Part shown: one piece after another, positions 1 through 11,639 of the stretch | Position numbering within the stretch: position 1 is the stretch's first letter | How the letters are laid out: each line of letters begins with the position of its first letter | Source of the DNA: Kiloniellales bacterium | GTDB taxonomy: Bacteria > Pseudomonadota > Alphaproteobacteria > Kiloniellales > JAKSBE01 | Assembly: GCA_030066685.1 (NCBI GenBank) | Contig: JASJBF010000052.1 | Location: forward strand, 62,001-126,000 | Direction: 5' to 3' | Length of the DNA stretch: 64,000 nt | Position numbers and translations under genes: made by a program | The notes under the pieces: model-generated | Told to the model about the DNA's origin: nothing | Databases searched by the model: none | Seen by the model: only the letters and a program-made list of their open reading frames with translations

Positions 1-411
1 GCCGACCTGCGCGACCTTGGCGGCCTGCTGCAGCGTGCCGGCTTCGCCCTGCCGGTCGCCGACCTCGACAGCCTCACCCTCGACTACGAGAACGCCTTCG
101 CCCTGGTCCAGGACCTCCGCGCGCTGGGCGAGACCAACGCGGTCGCGGCGCAGCGCCGCGGCGCCAGCCGGCGCGAGACCCTGCTCCGCGCCGCAGCCCT
201 CTACCAGGCCCGCCACGCCCGGCCCGACGGCCGAATCCCGGCCAGCTTCCAGGTGCTCTATATGACCGGCTGGGCGCCCCACGCCTCCCAGCCGCAGCCC
301 CTGGCTCCGGGCAGCGCCCGGACGCGGCTGGCCGCGGCGCTGGGCAGCGAAGAGCTGCCGGCCGGCGAGGCGGCCCGGCCCGGCCGGCCGGGCAAGAACC
401 CGGACATCTGA
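1..411 (+). CDS. SAM-dependent methyltransferase, C-terminal fragment
   Basis: The frame is open from the first base and ends in TGA at 409-411, giving 136 residues of a protein that starts upstream of the window. The visible part resembles the C-terminus of BioC/NDUFAF5-like methyltransferases: ADLRDLGGLLQRAGFALP is followed by a helical stretch ending in RIPASFQVLYMTGWAPH, then a charged tail. The SAM-binding motifs would lie outside the window. In alphaproteobacteria this family often sits near argJ, secA and comF, which fits the genes that follow. The substrate cannot be told from this fragment. Confidence 0.75.
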   Translation, partial: ADLRDLGGLLQRAGFALPVADLDSLTLDYENAFALVQDLRALGETNAVAAQRRGASRRETLLRAAALYQARHARPDGRIPASFQVLYMTGWAPHASQPQPLAPGSARTRLAAALGSEELPAGEAARPGRPGKNPDI

Positions 412-517
412 TCGGGCGCTGCCTCCGCTCTTCGGCGGGCCGTTTAACGAATTCTAAGGCCGTCCTGCCAGACTCGCGGGCCAGTGCTGGCGGTTTCACA
501 ACCGAGAGGTCCGGCCC

Positions 518-1399
518 ATGCAGGGCGCAAGGATCCGCATCTGGCGGATGGTCGGGGAAAGCTACGGTTTCCTGCGCGCCCACCCGGGCGCGCTGCTGCG
601 GGTCGGCGGGCTGCCGCTGCTGCTGCTTTTCGGCCTGAACCTGGCCTTCGGCGGCTTCAGCCCCTGGCCCGAGGGCCTGGACCCGACGGCTCTGCTACCC
701 CACCTCGGCCTTCTCTTCGCCAACGTCCTGGCCCAGTCCCTGGTCGCCGCCGCCGTCCTGGTCACCTGGCACCGCGTCGTGCTCCTGGGAGAGGACGCGG
801 TCTCCGGTCCCCTGGGTATCCGTCTCGGCTTTCGCGAGGTCAGGTACTTGGGCGCCTGGCTGCTGCTGAGCCTGATGTTCCTTGCCGTGCTGGTGCTGGT
901 CTCGGTGCTGTTCGTCACCCTGGGGTTCGGCGCGATGCTTGGCGCCAAGGCCGCTCTGGTCTCTGCCGGCCTGGCGGGCGGCATGTCGCTGGGCCAGGAA
1001 GTCCAGTTCATCGCGCTTCAGATCTTGAGCCTGATCGGCGCCCTCTTGATCGCCACCTACGCGACCACCCGGCTGTCCTTGATCCTGCCGGCTCTGGCCA
1101 CGGACCGGCAGCGTTCCTTCGGCGGCGCCTGGCACCTCAGCGACGGCAACGGCTGGCGGCTCGTCGCCGCCTCGCTGCTGGTCATGCTGCCGATACAGGT
1201 CGCGCACCTCGCCGCGGCGCGGCTGACCGCCCGCTTCGAGGGGGACCTGCTGTATTGGCCCGCGGCCTTCCTGGCCTCTGGCTTGACCCTGCTGTTGATC
1301 TTCGCCACCGGAACCCTGCTGTCGCTGTTCTCGAAGTCCCTGGAGCAGGACAGCCTCGCCGAGGCCGCGCCGGCCCGGGACGCCGCCCTGGTGGGCTGA
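518..1399 (+). CDS. polytopic membrane protein of unknown function
   Basis: The protein has 293 residues and about six hydrophobic segments, roughly at residues 27-45, 64-85, 108-140, 165-185, 213-232 and 243-272. The ATG follows a GAGAGG ribosome-binding site. No catalytic motif is visible. The general plan resembles uncharacterised glycerophosphodiesterase-type membrane domains, but this is only a topology-level impression. It runs convergently towards mutT, with 8 bp between the two stop codons. I do not recognise a function. Confidence 0.8.
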   Translation: MQGARIRIWRMVGESYGFLRAHPGALLRVGGLPLLLLFGLNLAFGGFSPWPEGLDPTALLPHLGLLFANVLAQSLVAAAVLVTWHRVVLLGEDAVSGPLGIRLGFREVRYLGAWLLLSLMFLAVLVLVSVLFVTLGFGAMLGAKAALVSAGLAGGMSLGQEVQFIALQILSLIGALLIATYATTRLSLILPALATDRQRSFGGAWHLSDGNGWRLVAASLLVMLPIQVAHLAAARLTARFEGDLLYWPAAFLASGLTLLLIFATGTLLSLFSKSLEQDSLAEAAPARDAALVG

Positions 1400-1407
1400 C
1401 CCCGGTT

Positions 1408-1863
1408 TCAAAGGAAATCGCGCAAGAGGGCGACCAGGGGCTCGTCGGCCGGCGGCATCGGGTAGTCGCGCAGGCGGAGCGGCCGGACCCAGGCGAGCTC
1501 CTGGCCTTCCAGGGCCTTCGGACTGCCCTTCCAGACCCGGCAGAGGAACAGCGGCATCAGCAGGTGGAAGTCCTCGTAGCCGTGCGAGGCGAAGGCCAGC
1601 GGGGCCAGGCAGCTCGCGCTGGTGTCGATGTCCAGCTCCTCCTTGAGCTCCCGGACCAGGGCCTGCTCCGGCGTCTCGCCGGAATGGACCTTGCCGCCAG
1701 GAAATTCCCAGAGACCGGCCATGGACTTACTCACCGGGCGACGCGCCAGGAGGACGCGGCCGTCCGGGTCGATCAGGGCCACGGCCGCGACCAGGACGAT
1801 CTTCGCCGCCCCGCCGCGGGTCTCTGCCGCCAGGCAGGCGCTGTCCTGGTCCGATGGCTCCAT
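1408..1863 (-). CDS. mutT: Nudix hydrolase, MutT / 8-oxo-dGTP diphosphatase type
   Basis: The 151-residue protein carries a complete Nudix box, GX5EX7REUXEEXGU, read as GGKVHSGETPEQALVRELKE followed by EL. The preceding WEFPGG and the LLARRP strand are typical of MutT. The family hydrolyses oxidised nucleotides such as 8-oxo-dGTP to monophosphates, cleansing the nucleotide pool; other Nudix substrates cannot be excluded. The N-terminal 20 residues are not part of the fold. The gene lies 18 bp downstream of argJ on the same strand and is probably co-transcribed with it, an arrangement common in alphaproteobacteria. Confidence 0.88.
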   Translation of the reverse strand: MEPSDQDSACLAAETRGGAAKIVLVAAVALIDPDGRVLLARRPVSKSMAGLWEFPGGKVHSGETPEQALVRELKEELDIDTSASCLAPLAFASHGYEDFHLLMPLFLCRVWKGSPKALEGQELAWVRPLRLRDYPMPPADEPLVALLRDFL

Positions 1864-1881
1864 GGGATCGTCCGGTCGCGT

Positions 1882-3114
1882 TCAGCTTCGGTAGTCGGCG
1901 TTGATGTCGATGTAGCCGTGGGTCAGGTCGCAGGTCCAGACCGTCGCCGCGCCATCCCCGACTCCGACGTCGACCTCGATATCGATCTCGCGGCCCTGCA
2001 TGTGGCGGGCGACCGGCGCCTCGTCGTAGCCGGGCACCGCCAGGCCGTCGCGGGTGACCTGGCAGCCGCCGATGCGGATCGCCAGGCGGTCGCGCTCGGC
2101 ACGCTCCCCGGCCTTGCCGACCGCCATGACGATGCGGCCCCAGTTGGCGTCGGCGCCGGCGATGGCGGTCTTGACCAGGGGCGAGTTGCCGATGGCCAGG
2201 CCGATCCGCCGGGCCGCGGCGCGGGAGTCGGCGCCGGAGACCCGGATGGTGACGAATTTCTGCGCGCCCTCGCCGTCGCGCACGATGAGCTGGGCCAGCT
2301 CGACCATGAGGTCCTTGAGCGCCGCCGCGAAGCCCGCCAGAACCGGGTCGTCCGGGTCCGCCGGCGGCGGATTGCCGGCCTTGCCGGTGGCGCAGAGCAG
2401 GACCGTATCGCTGGTCGAGGTGTCGCCGTCGACGGTGATCGAATTGAAGGAGACCTCGGTCGCCTCGCCCAACAGCCGCTGCAGCACCGGCGCCGGGACC
2501 GCCGCGTCGGTGAAGACGAAGCCGAGCATGGTCGCCATGTCCGGCGCGATCATGCCCGAGCCCTTGCAGATGCCGTTGAGGGTGACCGGCCGGCCGGCGA
2601 TCTCGGTCCGGCGGGTGGCGAGCTTGGGGAAGGTGTCGGTGGTCATGATCGCCTCGGCCGCGGCCGGCCAGGCATCGCCGTCGAGGGCCTCGGCCAGACC
2701 CGCCAGGGCACCGGTCAGGCGCTCGGTCGGCAGGGGTTCGCCGATCACCCCGGTCGAGGCGACGAAGACCTCCCGAGGCGGACAGCCGAAGATCTCGGCG
2801 GCCTTGGCCACCGTGCCCTCGACCGTGGCCTCGCCCCGGGCGCCGGTGAAGGCATTGGCGTTGCCCGCGTTGACCACGATGGCCCGGGCGCTGCCCCCGG
2901 CCAGGGCCTTGCGGCACCAGTCGACCGGGGCGGCGGCGGTCAGCGAGCGGGTCAAGACCCCGGCCACCGTTGTGCCGGGATCGAGCGCGATCAGGCAGAC
3001 GTCGCTGCGCGCCTTGTAGCGGATCTCGCAGGCCGCGGCGGCCAGACGGACCCCGTCGAGGACCGGGAGGTGCGCAGCCTGCGGGGGCGCCAGGGGCGAT
3101 CGCGGCAAAGCCAT
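1882..3114 (-). CDS. argJ: bifunctional glutamate N-acetyltransferase / amino-acid acetyltransferase ArgJ
   Basis: The protein is 410 residues starting at the ATG ending at 3114 (MALPRSPLAPP); an upstream in-frame extension is arginine/proline-rich and was rejected. ArgJ recycles the acetyl group from N-acetylornithine to glutamate in cyclic arginine biosynthesis. The autoproteolysis region is intact: KGSGMIAPDMATML, where the precursor is cut between Ala and Thr, with Thr becoming the nucleophile. ASTGVIG and the C-terminal DLTHGYIDINADYRS are also typical. Its length matches the family. It lies 28 bp downstream of the prolyl isomerase gene on the same strand. Confidence 0.96.
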   Translation of the reverse strand: MALPRSPLAPPQAAHLPVLDGVRLAAAACEIRYKARSDVCLIALDPGTTVAGVLTRSLTAAAPVDWCRKALAGGSARAIVVNAGNANAFTGARGEATVEGTVAKAAEIFGCPPREVFVASTGVIGEPLPTERLTGALAGLAEALDGDAWPAAAEAIMTTDTFPKLATRRTEIAGRPVTLNGICKGSGMIAPDMATMLGFVFTDAAVPAPVLQRLLGEATEVSFNSITVDGDTSTSDTVLLCATGKAGNPPPADPDDPVLAGFAAALKDLMVELAQLIVRDGEGAQKFVTIRVSGADSRAAARRIGLAIGNSPLVKTAIAGADANWGRIVMAVGKAGERAERDRLAIRIGGCQVTRDGLAVPGYDEAPVARHMQGREIDIEVDVGVGDGAATVWTCDLTHGYIDINADYRS

Positions 3115-3142
3115 CGCTGTCGCTCCCCCCTGCCGCGGCGCC

Positions 3143-4015
3143 TTACTGGCTGGGCGCCGGGGCGGTCTCCGAACCGGCTTCGGGCGCGGCCTCGGCCTCC
3201 GCCTCTCCGACCTTCTTGATATCGGCACCATCCCTGAGCTCGGTCAGCATCGCCTGGACCGCCTCCTGGGACAGCTCCTCGAAGAGCTGCGGCTCGACCT
3301 CCTCGAAGGCCGGCGGCGGCAGCTCGCGCCGGTCCAGGATCTCGATCACGTGCCAGCCGAACTCGGTCTGCACCGGGTCCTCGCTGTGGCTGCCCTTGTC
3401 CAAGGCGAAGGCCGCGTCGGCGAAGGCCGGCACCATCTGCTCCTTGGTGAAGTAGTCGAGGTCGCCGCCCTGCGCGCCGGAGGGGCCGATCGAGTGCTCC
3501 TTGGCCAGTTCAGCGAAGTCGGCGCCTTCATCCAGCTTGCCGATCAACTCGCGGGCCTTGGCCTCTTCCTCGACCAGGATGTGGCGGGCGTGGACCTCGG
3601 GCTTGGGCGGGTTGGCCTCCACGAAGGCGTCGTAGCGCGCCTTGAGCATGTCGTCGCTGATCCGCGCCGCGACCTGCTGCTCGACGTAGACCTCGCGCAT
3701 CACGGCGACCCGAATCTCGGCCATGCGGCGCTTCACCTCCGGATCGTCGCCCAGCCCATCGGCCTCCGCAGCGGCCCCGAGGAGCCTGAGGTCGATGGTC
3801 CGGTCGAGCAGCATGGGAAAGACGAGGTCGATCTGATCGCGATACTGCGGCGGCAGTTGCTGGGCGCTCTCGAGCACCTCCGAACGGAGCACCTCGTCGC
3901 CGTTTACCGTGGCCACCACCGGATCCTCGGCGGCCGGGTCCTGCGCCTGTGCCGCCGGGGCGGCAAGCGCGAACGCCACCGCCAGGCTAGCGGCGCGAAC
4001 GGAAAGCTGGGTCAT
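3143..4015 (-). CDS. periplasmic parvulin-type peptidyl-prolyl isomerase
   Basis: The protein has 290 residues. The chosen ATG ends at 4015, preceded by an AGAGGA ribosome-binding site, and gives a classical signal peptide ([18 protein letters not shown]). A SurA-like N-terminal helical region is followed by a parvulin domain at about residues 140-235, with HARHILV, GGDLDYF and FGWHVIEI. It should catalyse cis-trans isomerisation of X-Pro bonds during folding of exported proteins. It faces secA head to head across 323 bp, so the translocation motor and an exported foldase share a control region. The C-terminal tail is low-complexity and rich in Glu/Ala. Confidence 0.9.
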   Translation of the reverse strand: MTQLSVRAASLAVAFALAAPAAQAQDPAAEDPVVATVNGDEVLRSEVLESAQQLPPQYRDQIDLVFPMLLDRTIDLRLLGAAAEADGLGDDPEVKRRMAEIRVAVMREVYVEQQVAARISDDMLKARYDAFVEANPPKPEVHARHILVEEEAKARELIGKLDEGADFAELAKEHSIGPSGAQGGDLDYFTKEQMVPAFADAAFALDKGSHSEDPVQTEFGWHVIEILDRRELPPPAFEEVEPQLFEELSQEAVQAMLTELRDGADIKKVGEAEAEAAPEAGSETAPAPSQ

Positions 4016-4204
4016 GCAGGGGTCCTCTCCCAATGATCTCTGCGCAAGGCACCGAGCCCGCCTACCGCAGCGCCAAGACCGCCATTGAGGCATGTCCCGG
4101 CGCGCCTTACAAGCCCCCCGGTGCGGCGGCGAGGCGGTCCGGGCGCTCCGGCCTTCCAGCCTTGAAATCCCTGGGATTCCGACCGGCCGAGGCGGTCGCC
4201 GACG

Positions 4205-4233
4205 TTGACTTATCAAGCCATGCGGCCTATCTC
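4205..4233 (+). promoter_or_regulatory. putative sigma70-type promoter of secA
   Basis: TTGACT at 4205-4210 and TATCTC at 4228-4233 are separated by 17 bp. They lie about 105 bp upstream of the secA ATG. This is a consensus-like -35 with a weaker -10. Assignment rests on sequence alone. Confidence 0.45.
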
Positions 4234-4277
4234 TCACCCATAACCGGGGGCAGCGCGATCCCCGTTCATTGGTCATT

Positions 4278-4318
4278 GGAAAGGCTTCGTGCCGGGCCCT
4301 GCGCGCCGGGCCCTTTCC
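4278..4318 (+). promoter_or_regulatory. hairpin in the secA leader
   Basis: GGAAAGG at 4278-4284 pairs with CCTTTCC at 4312-4318 and encloses a GC-rich inner segment with two GGGCCC boxes. It ends about 20 bases before the secA ATG and about 10 before the GCGAGG ribosome-binding site. No long T-run follows, so it could be a leader attenuator, a translational control element, or chance. Confidence 0.35.
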
Positions 4319-4338
4319 GTGTTTTCCTGCGAGGTTGC

Positions 4339-7142
<2,804 letters not shown>

Positions 7143-7146
<4 letters not shown>

Positions 7147-7259
7147 GGCGGGATGATTTGAAGTCGAACGGGCTTCAAATCTGAATCCCGCTCTACTTCA
7201 ACAGTTTAGAGCACGATTCAGATATGAGGTCGATCCGACCTCCTATCATCGTGCTCTAG
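7143..7259 (+). mobile_element. 117-bp CTAG-bounded twin-hairpin element, copy A
   Basis: CTAG occurs at both ends (7143-7146 and 7256-7259). The two termini are imperfect inverted repeats of about 25 bp sharing GAGC-x-x-GATGAT-x-TGA-x-GTCGA. Each half also folds into its own hairpin with a 3-nt TCA/TGA bulge, and the halves are separated by TACTTCAACAGTTTA. The first base triplet of the element is the secA TAG stop. No transposase is encoded, so it looks like a MITE. I see no gene in the 137 bp between copies A and B. Confidence 0.85.
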
Positions 7260-7396
7260 GGCGACCAACAGGGCTTCTTTCCTACGGTCTCAACCCCAAG
7301 GCCTGTTCCGGACATCCCGGCCCGGCGGTTCACCGCGATAGCGGCCGTCCGCTGCCGGATCGAACCCGGTGTCGGTCCCGACGGCCGCATCCTGCT

Positions 7397-7513
7397 CTAG
7401 AGCGGGATGAATTGAAGTCGAATCGACTTCAAATCTGAATCCCGCTCTACTTCAACAGATCAGAGCACGATTCAGATATGAGGTTGCTTCAACCTCATAT
7501 CATCGTGCTCTAG
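7397..7513 (+). mobile_element. 117-bp CTAG-bounded twin-hairpin element, copy B
   Basis: This copy has the same orientation, length and structure as copy A. Hairpin 2 carries the TTG/CAA version of the inner stem where copy A has TCG/CGA. The terminal CTAG at 7510-7513 contains the TAG stop of the adjacent minus-strand zinc-ribbon gene. Confidence 0.85.
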
Positions 7514-7848
7514 GATCCGCCGGATTTACCGTCGAGGAAATCCTTGGCGGGCCTGTAGGGCTGCAGCAGGCCTTTGCGGCGGCCGGGAATGTCGCGGCGG
7601 CAATGCGGACAGGTCTTCGCCGGACCCTCCAGCGGCTCGCGGCACAAGGGACAGCGGTAGCGCCGCTTCCTCACCGATGCCAGCCAGATCGGGTACCTGA
7701 GGTCCTCGGCTTCGAGGACGGCCCACAGGGCGCGCGGCCATCTCCAAAGGGCGAAAATGAGCCAGAGCAGGACCGACCGGCCCTTGGACCAGGCGATAAA
7801 GGCGACGATGCTCACCGGGATCAGCCACAGGAGGAGAGGCTCGAGCAT
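7510..7848 (-). CDS. small membrane protein with C-terminal zinc ribbon
   Basis: The 112-residue protein has hydrophobic N-terminal segments at about residues 4-20 and 26-46, then a zinc ribbon CPLCREPLEGPAKTCPHC at about residues 71-88. Two CxxC pairs would bind zinc, presumably on the cytoplasmic face. The function is unknown. The stop codon TAG lies inside the terminal CTAG of repeat copy B, and the preceding codons encode GGSGGS. These last residues might therefore have been altered by the insertion. The coding call rests on the coherent membrane plus zinc-ribbon design. Confidence 0.7.
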   Translation of the reverse strand: MLEPLLLWLIPVSIVAFIAWSKGRSVLLWLIFALWRWPRALWAVLEAEDLRYPIWLASVRKRRYRCPLCREPLEGPAKTCPHCRRDIPGRRKGLLQPYRPAKDFLDGKSGGS

Positions 7849-7920
7849 CGTCGCGAGGCTCTGCTCCCGGCTACCGCCGCTTCAGACCGCTTGGCCGCCG
7901 GATCTGCGGGATCCCCGCAC

Positions 7921-8469
7921 TCAGTCGGCGGAGGGCGGCGGCGCCGGATACCAGGCTTCCGGCTCCGGCATGACGAAGTCCTCCGGGATGTAGAAGGTCT
8001 CGATGGTCGTGGTGGTCGCCGCCTCGGTCTCGAAGTAGGCGTAGGGCACTTTGCCCTGCCACCAGCCGGACTGGACCATGGCGAAGCCGCGATCCTCGAA
8101 GGCGGCGAGGCGGTCCTCCCAGGGCAGGCCGTTGCAGTCAACGGCGACGTGGTGCACGCCTTCGCCGTGCCGCTCCAGGAACTCCTCGTAGAGGTTGGGT
8201 CCGGTCAGGGGCTGGACGATCTCCCACATCATGGTTCCGGAAAAGGCCAGGCAGAGCTTCATGGAATAGCTCGCCGGCCGGCCGCGGAAGGTCAGCTCGG
8301 TCACGGTCTCGGGCCCGAAGGTATAGACCCGCCAGGGGCCGATGCCGGCCTGGACCAAGCCCTCCATGGTCCGCTGGTAGTCGCGGGTGACCACACAGAC
8401 CTGAATTGTGTTGCCCAGGAACGAGCTGTCCAGCGTGACCTCGCTGGCGACCCTCGGATTCGCTGCCAT
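7921..8469 (-). CDS. VOC-superfamily (glyoxalase-like) protein
   Basis: The 182-residue protein starts at an ATG preceded by GGGAGGACC. The beta-alpha-beta-beta-beta module is recognisable: NTIQVCVVTRDYQRTMEGLV at the N-terminus, GVHHVAVDC in the middle and FETEAATTTTIETFY at the end. The family includes glyoxalases, epimerases and extradiol dioxygenases that bind a metal through His/Glu residues. The central HHVAVD and a terminal Glu are possible ligands. A methylmalonyl-CoA-epimerase-like role is possible but not shown. The substrate is unknown. Confidence 0.75.
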   Translation of the reverse strand: MAANPRVASEVTLDSSFLGNTIQVCVVTRDYQRTMEGLVQAGIGPWRVYTFGPETVTELTFRGRPASYSMKLCLAFSGTMMWEIVQPLTGPNLYEEFLERHGEGVHHVAVDCNGLPWEDRLAAFEDRGFAMVQSGWWQGKVPYAYFETEAATTTTIETFYIPEDFVMPEPEAWYPAPPPSAD

Positions 8470-8693
8470 GCCTTGGTCCTCCCATGAGAGTTGCGCGGCC
8501 TCGCGGCGGCCGCTCGGACTTGAGTCGAAGCCCAGCTTACCACCTCCGCGGGAGCCGAGAAGGGATAGGGCCTGCCGTCACCGGCGTGCGCGCGGTCCCG
8601 GCACAGCGCCCCCGGCGTGACGGACGGAGGCGCAGGGCGGAGACCGGCGCCCCGGGGCGCGGCCTTCCGGGCGCGAACCCAAAGCGAAAAGCG

Positions 8694-10076
8694 TCAAGCG
8701 CCGTCCCGCCGCTCCGCCCCTCCGGCCTGATCGAAGCGCCAGAGGCCGATCTCGCCACGGCGGCCGCGCACCGTGACCCGCCCGGCCTCCTTGAAGGGCG
8801 CCAGCAGGTCGGCCGAAACGCCGTCCTCGCGGCGCGCGGCGTCGATCACGTCGGCGCTGGCCAGGACCGAGGTATCGTGGTCGCGGGTCAGGCGCTCGAC
8901 CCGGCTCGCCACGTTCACGGTGTCACCGATCACGGTGAACTGCAGGTGGCGCTGCTCGCCGACGTTGCCGACCACGACCGGACCATAGTGGATCCCGATC
9001 CCGAGCTTCACCGGCGTGGCGCCGCGGGCGGCGCGCTTCGCGTTCCAGGCCTCGGCCGCCTCCAGCATGGCACGGGCGCAGCGCAGCGCCCGGCAGGCGT
9101 CGTCCCGGCCCTCACCGAGGGCGCCGAAGATCGCCATCACCGAATCGCCGGCGTACTTGTCGACGGTGCCGCCGCAGGCGAAGACCGCCTCGGCCATGCG
9201 CCGGTGAAACCCGCGCAGCATCACGATGATCCGCTCCGGCGTCGACTTCTCGGCGATGCCCGTGAAGCCGATGATGTCGACAAAGAGGACGGCGACGTTG
9301 CGCTGATCGCTGGTCGCCATCGGAGCCTCCTCCTGCGCCAGCTTGTCGACGAGATCCGGCGAGACGTAGCGCGACAAGTTGGCGCGCGCGCGCTCGCTCT
9401 GGACCTGACGCAGCAGCAGGCGGCGGGCCCGCCAGACCGCGGCCGCGACCATCGCCGCCGTGACCATCAGCAGCACCACCTCGTTCTGCATGATCTGCAG
9501 GCTGACGTAGGTCGGCTCGAGGTAGTTCTCTAGCGCGCGCAGGCTGTCGCCGGTGGCATCGCCGGTCGGCGGCGGGAATTCGAGAATGCTCTCCGGACGG
9601 CCGGCGATGATCAGGGCGCCGGCGGCCCAGGCGCTGGCCGCCGAAAGGCCGGTCCAGATCACCAGGATCGGCGAGAAGGAGAGCGCCGCGCCGGCCAGGA
9701 GCACGAAGAGGTAGAGCACGTTGTGGAAGCGGAAGCCCATCTGGATCGGCCAGCCGCTTGGCTCCAAGGGGTTGGGCTGCAGCATGGCGGTGACCAGCAC
9801 CGCCGCGTCCACCGTGGCGAAGACCGCGAACCAGATCCGCCAGCCGCGGCGATGGCGCAGCAGGTAGGGGATAAGGCCCGAAACCAGGAAAAGCGTAGCG
9901 AGCCCCAGCCAGTACAGCACCCGTGGAAACGGCACGGAGATCAGGAGCCATATCGCAATGACGCCGAGGGCGCCGGCGCGCACCAGGAGGGCGAAGCGCA
10001 GGCCGGCGCGTTCTTCGCCGACCAGGGCCGCCTTCAGCGACGGATCGTTGGTTTCGAGCGCGAAGATACCCTGCAT
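8694..10076 (-). CDS. membrane-bound class III adenylate/guanylate cyclase
   Basis: The 460-residue protein has an N-terminal block of about six transmembrane segments (residues ~28-215) and a short linker. A class III nucleotide cyclase domain follows at about residues 255-440. Visible motifs are VAVLFVDIIGFTGIAE (first metal Asp), DKYAGDSVMAIFGA (second metal Asp), GIGIHYGPVVVGNVG and the transition-state pair in GDTVNVASRVERL. It probably makes cAMP from ATP, but guanylate activity cannot be excluded. No HAMP domain is evident; the membrane part probably senses an unknown signal. Confidence 0.88.
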   Translation of the reverse strand: MQGIFALETNDPSLKAALVGEERAGLRFALLVRAGALGVIAIWLLISVPFPRVLYWLGLATLFLVSGLIPYLLRHRRGWRIWFAVFATVDAAVLVTAMLQPNPLEPSGWPIQMGFRFHNVLYLFVLLAGAALSFSPILVIWTGLSAASAWAAGALIIAGRPESILEFPPPTGDATGDSLRALENYLEPTYVSLQIMQNEVVLLMVTAAMVAAAVWRARRLLLRQVQSERARANLSRYVSPDLVDKLAQEEAPMATSDQRNVAVLFVDIIGFTGIAEKSTPERIIVMLRGFHRRMAEAVFACGGTVDKYAGDSVMAIFGALGEGRDDACRALRCARAMLEAAEAWNAKRAARGATPVKLGIGIHYGPVVVGNVGEQRHLQFTVIGDTVNVASRVERLTRDHDTSVLASADVIDAARREDGVSADLLAPFKEAGRVTVRGRRGEIGLWRFDQAGGAERRDGA

Positions 10077-10253
10077 CAGCCAGCCTCCCGCGTTCTCGCT
10101 GATCAGGCGCCGGCATCAGGGGCGGCCTAGCGACGCCGTCCCAATGGGAGATGGTTGTTGTGGGCCGCGTGTCAAAGGCCGGATCCGCCGTGAGCGCACG
10201 ACTCGGGCCCAGGACGAGTCGGCCGCGGCGCGCCCGAGGCAGCGCCGCGGCTG

Positions 10254-11639
10254 TCAGTGCACCATCAGGGACTGCATCTTGGCGTTGGTGCGCGCGGCCT
10301 CGCTGTGGAGCCCCAGGCCCTCCAGCGCCCGGGCGCGCATGCGCCAGTTCTGCGGACTGGTCGGCTTCAACTCAGTGCGCTCGTTGGCCAGGGACAGGGC
10401 CAGCCTGTGCCGCCCGGCGCGCAGCGCCGCCTCCAGCAGGGTCCAGGCGATGATGTCGCGCTGGGCGTGGCTGCCGCCCAGGTAATGGGTCCGGTAGCGG
10501 ATCGGCAGCAGCAGCTCGACGACCTGGTCGTAGTCGCTCTTGGCGAAGGCCTGGGCCGCGCGGCAGAAGGGCAGGCCGACGGTGCGGGTCATGGCCACGT
10601 TGGCGTCGTTGGCGTGGCGGGCGTAGCGCTCGTTGGCGTTGAGCACGGCCTCGGCAAGGTCGTCGCGGCCGTCACAGACGAAGGTGATCATGGCGTGGAC
10701 GTCGTTGAAGGCATAGAGCGTGTCGGTCGCGCTCGGCGCCCACTTGTCGGCCAGCCGCTTCCAGCGCTGGCCGACGTCGACGTCGAGCAGCTTGAGCCGC
10801 CAGAGCAGTGCCGCGGAGTCCAGCTCCTCGTACTTGTCGCCGGTCGGGTCGTCGTTGCGCAGCTTGTCGTCGTAGATCGCCAGGACCCGGTCGTATTGCC
10901 CCAGGTCCAGGTGGAAGAGCGAGAGGTGCCACCAGAGATGGTTGGCGAAGTTGCCGTAGGCCCAGTCGTCCTCGCGGCTGGCCATCCACCAGATGCCGCC
11001 CTGCTGCCGACCCTTCATCTCCATGACGTGGGCGACGGCGTGGATGGCGTAGGCGTCCTGCGGGTTCATCGCCACCGCATGGCGGCCGTATTCCTCGGCG
11101 CGGGAGAAGTCGCGGCATTCCTCCAGTCCGAAGGAATAGAGCCCGAGGACGTAACCGTAGCCCGGAATGCCCTCGTCCCAGTCGGGGAAGACCCGGGCGA
11201 CGACGTCACGCTGGTCGGTCACGTCGCCGAGCAGCACGTCCGAGAGATGGGCCAGCTGCAGCGCCAGGAGGTCGCGCGGATGCTCGACCAGGACAGCCTC
11301 CCAGCGCCGTACCGCTTCATAGAAGTCGCCGTCGCACCAGGCGCGGATCGCGGCGATGTGGCCGCGCTCGCGGTCGTTGGCCTGGTCGGCCAGGGCCTCG
11401 GCCGCGTGCAGGCTGGCGCACATGTCGTCGTAGATCCGGGTCTCCATGGCCTGGGTCAGCAGCCCGGCCTTGAAGCAGTGGCCCATGACGAAGTCGGGAT
11501 GCTCCGCCAGCACCGCGTCGATCATGCCGACGGGATCGCCGCGATAGCAGAGGAACTCCTCGTGCGCCGCCTCGAAGGCGTCGATGACCTTCCGGTCGCC
11601 AATCGAAACCGGGACGCCCCGGCAATCGGTCAGGGACAT
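10254..11639 (-). CDS. tetratricopeptide-repeat protein, TTC38-like
   Basis: The 461-residue protein starts at the ATG ending at 11639, which has AAGGAGG eight bases upstream; a GTG 18 bp further upstream was rejected. It is a helical-repeat protein with the hallmarks of the TTC38 family: GHCFKAGLLTQ, HAVAHVMEMKGRQQGG, NFANHLWWHLSLFHLDLGQY and VGLPFCRAAQAFA. Bacterial members are uncharacterised, and no catalytic role has been assigned. There is no signal peptide, so it is likely cytoplasmic. Confidence 0.85.
   Translation of the reverse strand: MSLTDCRGVPVSIGDRKVIDAFEAAHEEFLCYRGDPVGMIDAVLAEHPDFVMGHCFKAGLLTQAMETRIYDDMCASLHAAEALADQANDRERGHIAAIRAWCDGDFYEAVRRWEAVLVEHPRDLLALQLAHLSDVLLGDVTDQRDVVARVFPDWDEGIPGYGYVLGLYSFGLEECRDFSRAEEYGRHAVAMNPQDAYAIHAVAHVMEMKGRQQGGIWWMASREDDWAYGNFANHLWWHLSLFHLDLGQYDRVLAIYDDKLRNDDPTGDKYEELDSAALLWRLKLLDVDVGQRWKRLADKWAPSATDTLYAFNDVHAMITFVCDGRDDLAEAVLNANERYARHANDANVAMTRTVGLPFCRAAQAFAKSDYDQVVELLLPIRYRTHYLGGSHAQRDIIAWTLLEAALRAGRHRLALSLANERTELKPTSPQNWRMRARALEGLGLHSEAARTNAKMQSLMVH

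Noticed and set aside
484-3219. 911-codon open frame on the plus strand
   Set aside because: It runs across three genes with clear homology (a membrane protein, mutT, argJ) and has arginine/glycine-rich, non-domain sequence.
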